Shown piece by piece: positions 1 to 8,721 of a stretch of 53,416 bases of DNA. Where the stretch lies: assembly GCA_002705085.1 (NCBI GenBank), contig PAHO01000048.1, forward strand, positions 1 through 53,416, given 5' to 3'. The DNA is from Phycisphaerae bacterium. GTDB lineage: Bacteria; Planctomycetota; Phycisphaerae; Phycisphaerales; SM1A02. The translations under genes were made by a program, and so were the position numbers. Position 1 is the first letter of the stretch. The number at the start of each line of letters is the position of its first letter. The notes under the pieces are model-generated. The model was given only the letters and a program-made list of their open reading frames with translations, made no database searches and was not told the origin of the DNA.

Positions 1-140
1 TGCTGGTGCGTGGTGGCCGGGTTCGTGACCTTCCTGGTGTGCGATACCACGTGGTTCGCGGAGCACTCGACACCTTGGGTGTCGACGCCCGACGCAATGG
101 CCGCTCCAAGTACGGCGCAAAGAAGCCAAAGGCCAAGTAA
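1..140 (+). CDS. rpsL: 30S ribosomal protein S12, C-terminal part
   Basis: The window opens inside this gene. The frame starting at base 3 reads [20 protein letters not shown] and ends in a lysine-rich tail ([10 protein letters not shown]) before TAA. This is the conserved C-terminus of ribosomal protein S12, the decoding-site protein of the small subunit. rpsG follows 99 nt downstream in the same direction, the normal start of the str operon. The N-terminal two thirds, including the streptomycin-resistance lysines, lie outside the window. Confidence 0.95.
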   Translation, partial: LVRGGRVRDLPGVRYHVVRGALDTLGVDARRNGRSKYGAKKPKAK

Positions 141-239
141 TCAACCCATTCTTTTTCATTTCCCTTCAAACAAAAAATTGGGCCAGTAATCGCCACATGC
201 GGCGGTGAACGACTTTGAAAGCAGGCCCGGAGGACTCCA

Positions 240-734
240 ATGGCTGGACGTATTACCAAAAGTGAAGATCAACTTCGTCCCGACCCACGCTACGGCGACA
301 AGGTCGTTTCGAAATTCGTGAACTGCATCATGCTCGGCGGACGCAAGACCGCCGCCGAAGGTTGCCTCTACGGCGCTTTTGACATGATCGATGGTCGGCT
401 GCAAAAAGAACGCCCGGAAGGCCTCCCCGCGGATGCCATCGGCGTCTTCCACCAAGCTCTGGAAAATGTGAAGCCCAACGTTGAGGTCCGATCCAAGCGA
501 GTCGGCGGTGCGAACTATCAAGTTCCCGTCCCCGTGACCCAACGCCGTCGCCAATCTTTGGCATTCCGCTGGATCATCCAAGCGGCCCGCTCAGAGAAGG
601 GACGCCCCATGTCACAACGGCTCGCCAAAGAGTTTTGGGATGCCGCCCGCAACGAAGGCAAAGCCGTCAGCGTGCGTGAGCAAACCCACCGTATGGCTGA
701 AGCCAACCGGGCGTTTGCCCACTTCGCCCGCTAA
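240..734 (+). CDS. rpsG: 30S ribosomal protein S7
   Basis: A 164-aa protein that nucleates assembly of the 16S 3' domain and lines the E site. The sequence shows the S7 blocks: DPRYGDKVVSKFVNCIM near residue 15, ALENVKPNVEVRSKRVGGANYQVP in the centre, and an RMAEANRAFAHFAR C-terminus. It is slightly longer than the usual ~156 aa. The ATG at 240 has a perfect GGAGG at 229-233 with a 6-nt spacer. It is the last gene of its transcription unit: a strong hairpin follows, and fusA and tuf do not. Confidence 0.97.
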   Translation: MAGRITKSEDQLRPDPRYGDKVVSKFVNCIMLGGRKTAAEGCLYGAFDMIDGRLQKERPEGLPADAIGVFHQALENVKPNVEVRSKRVGGANYQVPVPVTQRRRQSLAFRWIIQAARSEKGRPMSQRLAKEFWDAARNEGKAVSVREQTHRMAEANRAFAHFAR

Positions 735-773
735 GCGGGGAAGTGCTCGCCGCAGCCGCATTTTTGAACTCGT

Positions 774-805
774 CCCGGGACGCCTCAGGCGTCCCGGGCT
801 TTGTT
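774..805 (+). terminator. Rho-independent terminator of the rpsL-rpsG unit
   Basis: A perfect 11-bp GC-rich stem (774-784 with 788-798) has a TCA loop and is followed by CTTTGTTT. It lies 40 nt after the rpsG stop codon and before the promoter-like TAGGCT of the next gene. Confidence 0.9.
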
Positions 806-820
806 TCATCCTCCATCGCC

Positions 821-826
821 TAGGCT
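821..826 (+). promoter_or_regulatory. -10 element (TAGGCT) of the ThiF-like gene
   Basis: TAGGCT ends 7 nt before the ATG at 834, so transcription would begin at about the start codon. No -35 consensus is evident. Confidence 0.45.
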
Positions 827-833
827 CATGCCC

Positions 834-1925
834 ATGACCGTGCATCGGTATCACCGCCAAACCCTCCTCGAGGGTATCGGAAAAGAAGGCCAAGAACGAC
901 TTCGGTCGGCTTCGGTACTGGTGGCCGGCGTGGGCGCTCTTGGCTGCGCGGTGGCCGACCATTTGGTCCGTGCGGGCATTGGACATCTCCGACTGATTGA
1001 TCGCGATCTTGTGGAGCCAACGAACCTGCAACGACAATGCTTGTTTGCTGAAGATGATCTTGGATCACCCAAAGCAATCGCCGCCGCGAATCGACTCCAG
1101 GCCATCAACCATGATGTGCAACTGGAGGCCGTGGTGGATGACCTTCGTCCAGCGGTAGCCCATGACATGGTTGACCGATGCGACGCCATTGCCGATGGAC
1201 TGGACAACTTCGCCACACGATTCCTGTTGAACGATCTGTCGGTGAAGTTTGGCTTGCCATACGCCTACGGCGGCGCTGTTGGGTACGAAGGCACTTCCGC
1301 ATTTCTGAGACCATCACCCCTCCACCGCCAACGCTTGGTGACTCGCGAAATCTCGGAAGCAGAATCTGGCCCCTGCCTGCGTTGCCTGGTGCCCGCAACG
1401 CCTCCGGCCCACTTGACCCCGACCTGCGACACGGCTGGTGTGTTGTCCCCAGTTATCGCGGTGATCGCTGGCTTGCAGGCCGCAGCCTTGATTCAGTATC
1501 TCGCGCAAAGCGCAGAACCCCTACCCCATGTCCTCACTCGCTTTGATGCCCGAGCGATGAGAATGCATCAACTCGACATCAGCCAGTCCCAACGCGAAGA
1601 CTGCTCCACCTGCAACAAAGGACGGTTTGCCGCGCTCGAAAGCGACCATGGGAGCCAAGCAACAACCATTTGCGGACGAGACTTGATCCAGTTGCTTCCC
1701 CCCGAGCCCCAACCAACCGATCTGGATGCGCTGCACAAACGCCTTTCGGCTCACGGTTCTTTTGAACGGCTTCCGTTTTTGCTCCGCGGGACCCTTCAGG
1801 ATGAACTGGACCAAGCGAAGCAACCTGTCGGCCTGACGGTATTCCCGGACGGACGGGTATTCGTGCACGGAACACTGGACGCGACCCGCGCACGGGCCAT
1901 CGAGAGCCGCTGGTTGGGCGGCTAG
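834..1925 (+). CDS. ThiF/MoeB/HesA-family E1-like adenylyltransferase
   Basis: About 363 aa. Enzymes of this family adenylate the C-terminal glycine of a ubiquitin-like sulfur carrier (MoaD/ThiS type). The nucleotide-binding GVGALGC motif is near residue 33, followed by the DRDLVEPTNLQRQ segment. Two zinc-binding CxxC pairs are visible (CLRC and CSTC), and PTCDTAGVLSP matches the block that carries the catalytic cysteine. The last ~90 residues form a small extra domain I do not recognise; it lacks a rhodanese active-site cysteine. I chose ATG 834 because an upstream TTG (801) lies in the terminator T-tract and a -10 sits 7 nt upstream. ATG 828 is an alternative. No sulfur carrier gene is nearby, so the pathway is open. 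Confidence 0.85.
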   Translation: MTVHRYHRQTLLEGIGKEGQERLRSASVLVAGVGALGCAVADHLVRAGIGHLRLIDRDLVEPTNLQRQCLFAEDDLGSPKAIAAANRLQAINHDVQLEAVVDDLRPAVAHDMVDRCDAIADGLDNFATRFLLNDLSVKFGLPYAYGGAVGYEGTSAFLRPSPLHRQRLVTREISEAESGPCLRCLVPATPPAHLTPTCDTAGVLSPVIAVIAGLQAAALIQYLAQSAEPLPHVLTRFDARAMRMHQLDISQSQREDCSTCNKGRFAALESDHGSQATTICGRDLIQLLPPEPQPTDLDALHKRLSAHGSFERLPFLLRGTLQDELDQAKQPVGLTVFPDGRVFVHGTLDATRARAIESRWLGG

Positions 1926-1939
1926 AAATCGCAAAAAGG

Positions 1940-1974
1940 GGGGAGAGAAACGACTGAAATCAGATGTTCAGTCG
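1940..1974 (-). terminator. Terminator-like hairpin for the 45-aa membrane protein gene
   Basis: On the minus strand CGACTGAA pairs with TTCAGTCG (8 bp, 8-nt loop, 1951-1958 with 1967-1974), followed by TTTCTCT. The stop codon of the small ORF lies inside the stem. On the plus strand no T-tract follows. Confidence 0.5.
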
Positions 1975-2105
1975 CCGGAAGCCGCAAACCCGAAGTATGC
2001 GGCCGCGCCGATGCCAAGCCAAATCAGCCCCTTGACCAAAAAAAATACGAAGCCTGCGGCCATAAGGCGGCGGAACAGGGACGGTTGGACTGGGCAACGG
2101 GACAT
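1968..2105 (-). CDS. Small membrane protein (45 aa), uncharacterised
   Basis: ATG at 2105 gives a 45-aa protein. A short basic N-terminus (MSRCPVQPSLFRR) is followed by one or two hydrophobic stretches: AAGFVFFLVKGLIWLGIGAA then AYFGFAAS. The K-G-L-I-W-L pattern resembles short membrane proteins found in many bacteria, but I assign no function. Support for a real gene is contextual. A TAATAT hexamer ends 8 nt before the ATG, there is a T-tailed hairpin at the stop codon, and the gene diverges from the secreted protein at 2185. An in-frame extension back to 2279 would run antisense into that gene and is unlikely. Confidence 0.55.
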   Translation of the reverse strand: MSRCPVQPSLFRRLMAAGFVFFLVKGLIWLGIGAAAYFGFAASGD

Positions 2106-2113
2106 CGTGCCAA

Positions 2114-2119
2114 ATATTA
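2114..2119 (-). promoter_or_regulatory. -10 element (TAATAT) of the 45-aa gene
   Basis: On the minus strand TAATAT ends 8 nt before the ATG at 2105, the same geometry as other starts in this window. Confidence 0.45.
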
Positions 2120-2184
2120 GCGGATTGGACGATCTCCCCCCCTTTGGTCTCGTAGGATTGAACGTCTTCGAGGAGGAATCGTCC

Positions 2185-4629
2185 ATGCGACACCAGATCA
2201 CCGCCATTCTTTTCAGCCTGCTCGCGCTCTCGGGGGCACACGGCCAAGCCACTTTTGGCACCGCTTCGGACCCCATCACCGGTGCGATGCTGGAGCGGTG
2301 GTTCTCCGAGTTGGACCTCAGTCAACCCCAACGCCAAGCGGTCGACCAACTGCACGCGGGATACCTGGAAGAATTCGCGGACGTGCGGGGCGATGAAATC
2401 GAAGATGTGGCCGGAAAGGGAGGCATTTTCGGAGCCATCTTCGGCGGTGGCGATGTCAACGCCATGTTCCGTGAAATCGACCAACTTCGAGAAGAGATCG
2501 AAGATGTCGATGAAAACTTCATCGAGCAAATTCGTCCACTGCTCTCCGCCAATCAGGTGCCGACCCTCGATCGAGTCGCCGCCCGACGTGACCGAGTGCG
2601 TCGCGCTGGTGGCCCATTGGCTTTGCTGCGGTTTGCCAATCCAGCAGGCTTGGCCGACCTCTCCGCGCTGGTCCCCGTTTCACGCTTGTCCGATCCAACC
2701 GTCGGCCCGATCTTGAATGAATACGAGACCGAACTGGCCGACCGATTCGAGCGGCTCGAGCGTGCGGCAAAAACAGCGTTCAACACATTCGCGGACACCA
2801 TGGCCGATCTTCGTGAATCCACCGACGATCGTCGAGCGGTGTTCCAAGAAATGCAGACGGTCATGGCGGACGCCTCGCGACCTGTGGTTCGGGAGGCAAC
2901 CTCCATCTCCAGCCTGCACCGCGAAACGCTTCCCGAACTGGAACTCGCCCTTGGGCAAGATGCCGGAGACGAGCTCCGAGCCGGCTGGCTTGATGCTTGC
3001 TACCAAGAGGTCGCACGTGAAGAGAACCGCGTCCGCCGTCGATTCTTGTCCGCTTTGCAACTCTCAGATCTTGATGGCGAGACTCGAAGCTTGGTGGAAG
3101 CCACGTGGATCGATTGGCGAGAGCAACTCCGCAGCGCCGCGAAGCCCATGCTTGACGCCGTGGATGCCACTCGTGCCGAAGCCTCTTTGATGAGCTTCGG
3201 CCGAGGTCGAGGCGGTGGCGGCATTCCCGACACGCTCGAAGAACGACAAGAGGACATCGCCGAGCGAGCCATCGAAGAACTGACCATGCTCATTGGTGAA
3301 TCCAGATACGAAAAACTCAACGATCGGAACCAACGAGCAGATCGGCGACGCGGCGGGCCGCGTATGGAAGCACCTAAGCCCAAAGCAACTCTGAAAGTCA
3401 AACCCGGCCCAACGCCCATGACCGTGCTGTTTGATGTGGCCATCCCCGCCGAAGGGCCCGACGGATTCCTGTCCGGACCCATCGGACTCTCCGCTCTGAT
3501 GGACGGCATCCGGTTTGTACGGCCCACTGCTGATGAAGACACGTTCAGCACTGTTCGCACTTTTCACGAGTCCTATCAACTGGACTGGAACGCGGAAGTC
3601 ACCGAAGCGCTGAAAGAGATCGTTGAAACCCGAGCCACCCAGTGGAACTGGGACCGAGAGCGTGGACTTGAAGGGCCAAGCACTTCGGAGATTGGTGAGC
3701 TCTCGGATGCCCGCCGAACTTTGGCCGATGTCCAACGCCAGCTCGACAACGACTTGTTCGATCTTCTGAATGCGGTGGTGGTGGAAATCGACGAGGAACG
3801 GTCTCGCTTTGCCGTACTCCGCGGCATCCGGAATCGACAACGGTTGTCGGCTCGCGGCCTGGCGGCATCGGGATCTGACCGCATTTTGTCCGGCCTGGAT
3901 CTTCCCAAAGCCAACCCTTCGGATGCCATCGCCATGCTGATGGTTCGACAACCTGAATCGGCGGCGATGGCCGAAGCCACTTTTGGTGAAGAACTCACCA
4001 ACACCTTCCAAATGCGCTGGGAATCCAAACTCGAAGCGGTGGATGCCGGACAACGGGCCATCGCCAACGTCCTGAATGAAGTTGGCGATCCTGCTGATCG
4101 CCGAGTGTGGGAATCCATCGGCTCTGCTCTCAGTGAGGTCTCTCGCACCAAAGTCAGCGACCTGCGGGAATACGACGAAACCGTTCGCGACCAAAACGAG
4201 GACATCATTCGATCGGTCACCAAATCCATGGCCCCGGAGGCCGCCGAAAGTTTGCGGCGTGATTTGGCCAAACTCACCCGGCCCGCAGTCTGGATTGACA
4301 AAGAATCCCCTGAGGCAGCACTGCTTCGAGCTTCTTCTTTGACAGATCTTTCTCCCGGCGTTCGTGAGCAAGTGGCCGACCTCCTTGAAACTTGGCGAAA
4401 CGTGTGGAGTCCAACATCTTTGGAGATGTCCGAAGCGATAGACCGCCATGAATCAGAAGAACCTGCCGAAGGCCGGTCCGGCTGGGTGCGGCGAATGGAA
4501 CAACAGCGGGAACTGGACACCATCCGGTTCCGCCGCACCGAGGCCAACCAGCGGGCCCTTCGCGGGCTGCGTGATTTGCTGACCCCGATGCAACTCTCAG
4601 AAGTTGGAGTCTTGGTGACGGAGGGCTAA
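2185..4629 (+). CDS. Large secreted helical protein, uncharacterised
   Basis: An 814-aa protein starting at ATG 2185, preceded by a strong AGGAGG (2171-2176, 8-nt spacer). The longer in-frame ORF from 2011 is rejected on that basis. Residues 1-20 form a signal peptide (ITAILFSLLALSGAHGQA), so it is exported. The rest is highly charged and predicted helical, rich in Glu, Arg and Ala, with recurring segments such as LDLSQPQRQAVDQL, LQLSDLDGETRSLV, LTDLSPGVREQVADLL and LLTPMQLSEV. These resemble the LTxxQ-type helical motifs of Spy/CpxP-like periplasmic proteins, spaced over the whole length. There is no enzyme motif. A smaller protein with similar motifs is encoded at 49242-50069. A structural or chaperone-like envelope role is only a guess. 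Confidence 0.8.
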   Translation: MRHQITAILFSLLALSGAHGQATFGTASDPITGAMLERWFSELDLSQPQRQAVDQLHAGYLEEFADVRGDEIEDVAGKGGIFGAIFGGGDVNAMFREIDQLREEIEDVDENFIEQIRPLLSANQVPTLDRVAARRDRVRRAGGPLALLRFANPAGLADLSALVPVSRLSDPTVGPILNEYETELADRFERLERAAKTAFNTFADTMADLRESTDDRRAVFQEMQTVMADASRPVVREATSISSLHRETLPELELALGQDAGDELRAGWLDACYQEVAREENRVRRRFLSALQLSDLDGETRSLVEATWIDWREQLRSAAKPMLDAVDATRAEASLMSFGRGRGGGGIPDTLEERQEDIAERAIEELTMLIGESRYEKLNDRNQRADRRRGGPRMEAPKPKATLKVKPGPTPMTVLFDVAIPAEGPDGFLSGPIGLSALMDGIRFVRPTADEDTFSTVRTFHESYQLDWNAEVTEALKEIVETRATQWNWDRERGLEGPSTSEIGELSDARRTLADVQRQLDNDLFDLLNAVVVEIDEERSRFAVLRGIRNRQRLSARGLAASGSDRILSGLDLPKANPSDAIAMLMVRQPESAAMAEATFGEELTNTFQMRWESKLEAVDAGQRAIANVLNEVGDPADRRVWESIGSALSEVSRTKVSDLREYDETVRDQNEDIIRSVTKSMAPEAAESLRRDLAKLTRPAVWIDKESPEAALLRASSLTDLSPGVREQVADLLETWRNVWSPTSLEMSEAIDRHESEEPAEGRSGWVRRMEQQRELDTIRFRRTEANQRALRGLRDLLTPMQLSEVGVLVTEG

Positions 4630-4640
4630 GCGTTCCCCCG

Positions 4641-4646
4641 TACGAT
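4641..4646 (+). promoter_or_regulatory. -10 element (TACGAT) of panB
   Basis: TACGAT ends 6 nt before the ATG at 4653, and no Shine-Dalgarno is present. It lies just after the stop codon of the preceding gene. Confidence 0.45.
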
Positions 4647-4652
4647 GAGCGT

Positions 4653-5480
4653 ATGAGTACGGCCGAACAAGCTTCTCGTCCCAGCCTTCGCAGTTTCCGC
4701 AGGCGACAGCCAGACGAAGCGCCATTTGCCTGTTTGACGGCATATGACGCTTTGACGGCGGGTCATCTCGCGTCATCGGGCATCCCACTGTTGTTGGTGG
4801 GAGATTCGTTGGCCCAAGTGGCCTTGGGCTACCCCGACACCACCCATGTCCCACTGGACATCATGGTGGCCCTGACCGCGGCCGTCAGGCGTGGCGCCCC
4901 CCAGGTTTTTGTCATGGCGGACCTTCCATTTTTGGCCGCCCTGACTGAAGAGGACGCGTTGCGAGCGGCAGCACGATTCGTCACCGAGGGTGGCGCCGAT
5001 GCGGTCAAGATCGAAATGGATGACAGCCGAACCGGTTGGATCAAAACCATGGCCGATGCCGGCATTGCCACCGTGCCCCACTTGGGGTGTCGCCCCCAAC
5101 ATGTCAAACGTGCCGGGGGATACCGCGTGGCCGGAAAGACCGCCGCCGACCGACAGCAGCTGGCCAATACGGCCAAGAACATGGAAGACGCCGGGGCCGT
5201 CATGCTTCTTCTCGAAGCGGCCACCCCTGAGGCCGCGCAAGCCATACGAGACAACACAACCCTTCCATTGATTGGTTGTGGCGCGGGACCAGACTGCGAC
5301 GGACAAATTGTTGTCACCGCTGACCTGCTTGGACTCACACCAAAGCAGCCCAGCTTTGCCCCCCCGATGGTGGATGGCGTCTCACCTCTGGTGAACATGG
5401 CCAAATCATGGATCCAAACCGTGGCCGACCGACAGGCGGGTGGGTCCTACCAAGCCAGTGATGGTGGGCACTCAAGATGA
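4653..5480 (+). CDS. panB: 3-methyl-2-oxobutanoate hydroxymethyltransferase
   Basis: A 275-aa protein of the usual PanB length. It transfers a one-carbon unit from 5,10-methylene-tetrahydrofolate to alpha-ketoisovalerate, the first step of pantothenate synthesis. Signature residues are present: the LTAYDA motif at 28-33, VGDS with metal-binding Asp51, DLPF with Asp90, KIE with Lys119 and Glu121, and catalytic Glu188. The IGCGAGPDCDGQ motif is also intact. The stop codon overlaps the start of the downstream protease by 4 nt. panC and panD are not in the window. Confidence 0.95.
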   Translation: MSTAEQASRPSLRSFRRRQPDEAPFACLTAYDALTAGHLASSGIPLLLVGDSLAQVALGYPDTTHVPLDIMVALTAAVRRGAPQVFVMADLPFLAALTEEDALRAAARFVTEGGADAVKIEMDDSRTGWIKTMADAGIATVPHLGCRPQHVKRAGGYRVAGKTAADRQQLANTAKNMEDAGAVMLLLEAATPEAAQAIRDNTTLPLIGCGAGPDCDGQIVVTADLLGLTPKQPSFAPPMVDGVSPLVNMAKSWIQTVADRQAGGSYQASDGGHSR

Positions 5481-6613
5481 GTGGCACCCTCCGCGTCCGA
5501 CCGGCGTATCTCACACTCGGGATCACCGGATTGGTGCTTTGGCTGGGTCCAGATTTTGCCGCCAAAGTCGAATACGCACGGACCAAAGCACGAGTGGAAG
5601 CACTTCGTGATGGGCCGGCAGATACGCCGCTCAAAATGGCCAGTGACGCAGGCGTGTTGCTCACCCAGCAAGTGTCACCTTCGGTGGTGCATATCACGTC
5701 GATCGTCGAAGTGCCATTTGTTGATGGTCGAGGACGCGCTGGTCGACGAGAAGAAATTTCCAATGGGTCTGGCTGGGTTTGGGACGAAGACGGGCACATC
5801 GTCACCAACGAGCATGTCATTCGAGGGGCCAAATCAATTGAGGTCCAACTGGAGACCGGCGACATCCGAAGAGCCACGGTCCAAGGTGCTGACCCAGCCA
5901 CCGACATTGCGGTGTTGTCTTTGGACGGCAGTCGCCTGCTTCCAGCCGAACGAGCCTCCAAAGCGCCCCCGGCAGGAACAACGATTTTTGCGTTCGGCTC
6001 ACCGCTGGAACTGAAGTTCAGCGTCTCCAGTGGCATTGTGAGCGGGCTGGGGCGGACGGCTGGCATCGGAAGAGGTGCGGGCCCAACGTTCGAAGACTTC
6101 CTTCAGATCGATGCCCCAATCAACCCCGGCAACTCCGGCGGACCCGTGACCGACACATTGGGCCGGGTGGTCGGCATGAGCACCGCGGTGGCAGATGAGA
6201 ACGCCGGGCCGGGCGTGGGCCTGGCCATTCCCATCGAGTTGATTGATCGGATCGTCCCTGATCTCATCGCCTACGGACAGACGGTGCACGCCATGTTGGG
6301 AGTCCAATTCCCCCGCCGGGTGCGATCTGACCAAGCGGCATTCTTGGAACAAGTCGGCCTGGATCGACCAGCCGCACTGTTGCAATGGGTCATTCCAGAT
6401 GGACCTGCCGATCAGGCCGGAATTCGTCCGGGCGACTTGATCCTCTCCCTCGATGGCCGAGTGACTCAAAATGGCAGCGAAGTCAAAGGGCGGCTGGGAT
6501 CCGCCAAACCGGGCGAAACGATCACCGTCGAAATTTTCCGGCCCAGCAGCCAAGAAACGCTTCTTCTGGAGGTGGTGCTCGGCGACGCGAGGCGTTTGAC
6601 GACACGCCCCTGA
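5477..6613 (+). CDS. HtrA/DegP-family serine protease with one PDZ domain
   Basis: A 378-aa S1C protease for envelope quality control. A short hydrophobic N-terminal segment (residues ~10-28, [14 protein letters not shown]) acts as a signal anchor. The trypsin-like domain carries a complete triad: His113 (TNEHV), Asp143 (ATDIAVL) and Ser220 (NPGNSGGPV). A single PDZ domain follows from about residue 290 ([20 protein letters not shown]). The architecture is DegS-like or short-HtrA-like. It is translationally coupled to panB (ATGA overlap) and thyA starts 20 nt after its stop. Confidence 0.93.
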   Translation: MSGTLRVRPAYLTLGITGLVLWLGPDFAAKVEYARTKARVEALRDGPADTPLKMASDAGVLLTQQVSPSVVHITSIVEVPFVDGRGRAGRREEISNGSGWVWDEDGHIVTNEHVIRGAKSIEVQLETGDIRRATVQGADPATDIAVLSLDGSRLLPAERASKAPPAGTTIFAFGSPLELKFSVSSGIVSGLGRTAGIGRGAGPTFEDFLQIDAPINPGNSGGPVTDTLGRVVGMSTAVADENAGPGVGLAIPIELIDRIVPDLIAYGQTVHAMLGVQFPRRVRSDQAAFLEQVGLDRPAALLQWVIPDGPADQAGIRPGDLILSLDGRVTQNGSEVKGRLGSAKPGETITVEIFRPSSQETLLLEVVLGDARRLTTRP

Positions 6614-6633
6614 GCGAGGACACTCCTCGGTCG

Positions 6634-7428
6634 ATGGATGCCTATCTGAACTTGCTGCAAGAAGTCTTGGATCACGGCGCGATCCGTGAGGACCGAACTG
6701 GGGTTGGTACCCGTGGGGTCTTCGGACGCCAGATTCGATTCGACCTGTCCGAAGGCTTCCCGCTGGTGACCACCAAGAAGATTCACCTCAAATCTGTGAT
6801 TGTGGAGCTGCTCTGGTTCCTCCGTGGGGACACCAACGTGAAATGGCTCCAAGAACGTGGGGTCCGCATCTGGAATGAATGGGCCGATGAGGATGGCAAC
6901 CTTGGCCCGGTGTATGGCCAGCAGTGGCGGGCTTTCCCAAATCCAAATGGGGGGACTGTCGACCAAATTGCTCAGCTGGTGAAGAATTTGAAGGAGGCGC
7001 CGCATTCCCGGCGTCACGTGGTTTGTGCCTGGAACCCAGGTCAAGTGGAAGACATGGCCCTCCCACCATGCCACGCCTTGTTTCAATTCCATGTGCAAGA
7101 CGATCGATTGTCATGCCAGCTGTACCAGCGGTCGGCCGATTTGTTCTTGGGCGTGCCCTTCAATATTGCGTCCTATGCCCTTCTGACCATGATGCTGGCC
7201 CAAGTCGCGGGGCTCAAAGCAGGAGATTTTGTGCACACCTTTGGCGACGCCCACTTGTACGAAAACCACCTCGAACAGGCCAAAGAACAACTCTCCCGAT
7301 CGCCCCGCCCGCTGCCCACCATGCACCTCAACCCCGAAATCACCCGCCTTGAGGACTTCACAGAGGCTGATTTTGAGCTTGAGGGCTACGATCCGCACCC
7401 CCACATCAAAGCGCCGGTTGCGGTCTAG
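6634..7428 (+). CDS. thyA: Thymidylate synthase
   Basis: 264 aa from ATG 6634, exactly the length of E. coli ThyA. It converts dUMP to dTMP with 5,10-methylene-tetrahydrofolate. The nucleophilic cysteine is Cys146 in [10 protein letters not shown], and [19 protein letters not shown] and the start [15 protein letters not shown] match the family. The ORF extends upstream to 6385, but that part overlaps the protease gene and is not coding in this frame. It sits in a likely operon with panB and htrA. Both PanB and ThyA draw on the same folate one-carbon donor. Confidence 0.96.
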   Translation: MDAYLNLLQEVLDHGAIREDRTGVGTRGVFGRQIRFDLSEGFPLVTTKKIHLKSVIVELLWFLRGDTNVKWLQERGVRIWNEWADEDGNLGPVYGQQWRAFPNPNGGTVDQIAQLVKNLKEAPHSRRHVVCAWNPGQVEDMALPPCHALFQFHVQDDRLSCQLYQRSADLFLGVPFNIASYALLTMMLAQVAGLKAGDFVHTFGDAHLYENHLEQAKEQLSRSPRPLPTMHLNPEITRLEDFTEADFELEGYDPHPHIKAPVAV

Positions 7429-7482
7429 TTTCGGCTTCAGGCGGGTCCAAGATGGGCCGATATGGGGATCGAAGGAACCACC

Positions 7483-8103
7483 ATGGAATTCGAACCCAAG
7501 ATGCCCCCAGTTGCCCTCGTGGAGCCCCAAGCTTCCGTGGACTACCGCCGTACCCGCGAAATGACCATTGATGAGATCCTGCTCGAAAACCGGGTGGTCT
7601 TCCTCACCGGTGAGATCAATTACGCGTCGGCCACCCGAGTCATGATGCAAATGCTCTATCTGGAAGACCAGAAAAAGGGCCAACCCATCAACTTCTACAT
7701 CAACTGCTTTGGTGGCGCGGTCGACGACACGCTGGCCATCTACGACACCATGCGGTTCATCTCGTCCGAAGTGGCCACCTACTGCATTGGCCGAGCGTAT
7801 TCCGGTGCGGCCGTGTTGTTGGCCGCGGGCGATGCGGGCAAGCGCTACATCTTGCCTCATGCCAAAGTGATGATTCACCAGCCCCATGGCGGTGTCACCG
7901 GACAAACCACCGATATTCAAATTCAAGCCGAACAAATCTTGAAATCCAAGCGGGTGCTGAACGAGATTCTCGCCAAGCACACTGGTCAAGATGTTGAGAC
8001 GGTTGCATCTGATGGAGAACGCGACAAGTTCTTCAGCGCCGATGAAGCAAAGGCCTATGGCCTGGTTGATGAAGTCTTCCAAGTCCCGGAGAAGAAGAAG
8101 TGA
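7483..8103 (+). CDS. clpP: ATP-dependent Clp protease proteolytic subunit (first copy, full triad)
   Basis: 206 aa from ATG 7483, which has GAAGGA about 7 nt upstream. An in-frame ATG at 7462 would add seven residues. ClpP forms the barrel that degrades substrates unfolded by ClpX or ClpA/C. The triad is complete: Ser107 (GRAYSGAA), His132 (MIHQPHGG) and Asp181 ([12 protein letters not shown]). The substrate-strand motif is divergent, with INCFGG where classical ClpP has NSPGG, and the Ser motif reads AYSGA rather than ASMGA. The stop overlaps the start of a second clpP by 4 nt, so the two are probably co-translated and may form mixed rings. Confidence 0.93.
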   Translation: MEFEPKMPPVALVEPQASVDYRRTREMTIDEILLENRVVFLTGEINYASATRVMMQMLYLEDQKKGQPINFYINCFGGAVDDTLAIYDTMRFISSEVATYCIGRAYSGAAVLLAAGDAGKRYILPHAKVMIHQPHGGVTGQTTDIQIQAEQILKSKRVLNEILAKHTGQDVETVASDGERDKFFSADEAKAYGLVDEVFQVPEKKK

Positions 8104-8720
8104 GCGCCAACAACTCCCTGGTTCCCATCGTGGTCGAGTCTTCCGGTCGGGGCGAACGCGCCTACGACATCTACTCGCGCCTTCTGAAAGACCGAATCGT
8201 CTTTGTGGGCGAAGGCGTTGGCGATCAAATGGCCAACCTCATCGTGGCCCAACTCTTGTTTCTGGCCAACGAAGACCCTGAAGCCGACATCCACTTGTAT
8301 GTGAACTCCCCTGGGGGTTCAGTGACCGCCGGCCTGGGCATCATTGACACGATGAAGTTTGTGCCCAACGACGTGTGCACGTACATCATTGGTCAGGCGG
8401 CCTCCATGGGCTCCTTGATCGCCTGCTCAGGAACCAAAGGCAAGCGCTTCACCCTGCAGCATTCACGCAACCTGATGCACCAGCCTCTGCTGATGGGCGT
8501 CATGGAAGGTCAAGCCACCGATTTGGAGATTGAAGCTCGTGAGATGCTTCGGATGCGTGAAGCCTTGTACGGCATCTATTCCGAGGCCTCCGGCAAGACC
8601 GTCGACGAAATCGCAGCGACCTGCGAGCGCAACACCTGGCTCGATGCGGGTGAGATGTTGGACTACGGCATCGTGGACCGCGTCCTCGACAGCATGCCCA
8701 TCCCTGGAGCCGACGCCTGA
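8100..8720 (+). CDS. clpP: Clp protease proteolytic subunit paralogue with Asn in place of catalytic Asp
   Basis: 206 aa starting with GTG at 8100 inside the stop codon of the first clpP (GTGA). Classical features are present: NSPGG at 69-73, Ser102 in QAASMGS and His127 in LMHQPL. The third triad residue is different: the usual ERDxF reads CERNTWLD, so position 178 is Asn. A D-to-N ClpP1 that is activated inside a mixed ClpP1P2 complex is known from Listeria, which suggests the same relationship here. It is not a simple duplication, because the two copies differ throughout. Its 3' end nearly touches the convergent rib gene. Confidence 0.92.
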   Translation: MSANNSLVPIVVESSGRGERAYDIYSRLLKDRIVFVGEGVGDQMANLIVAQLLFLANEDPEADIHLYVNSPGGSVTAGLGIIDTMKFVPNDVCTYIIGQAASMGSLIACSGTKGKRFTLQHSRNLMHQPLLMGVMEGQATDLEIEAREMLRMREALYGIYSEASGKTVDEIAATCERNTWLDAGEMLDYGIVDRVLDSMPIPGADA

Positions 8721-8721
8721 T

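Noticed and set aside
801-833. TTG start for the ThiF-like gene
   Set aside because: It lies in the T-tract of the rpsG terminator and would be upstream of the likely transcription start.
2011-2184. N-terminal extension of the 814-aa protein
   Set aside because: A signal peptide and a perfect AGGAGG fix the start at 2185, and the extension overlaps the small divergent gene.
3064-4449. 461-aa minus-strand ORF
   Set aside because: It lies wholly antisense to the 814-aa secreted protein, lacks start signals or family motifs, and is explained by codon bias of the sense gene.
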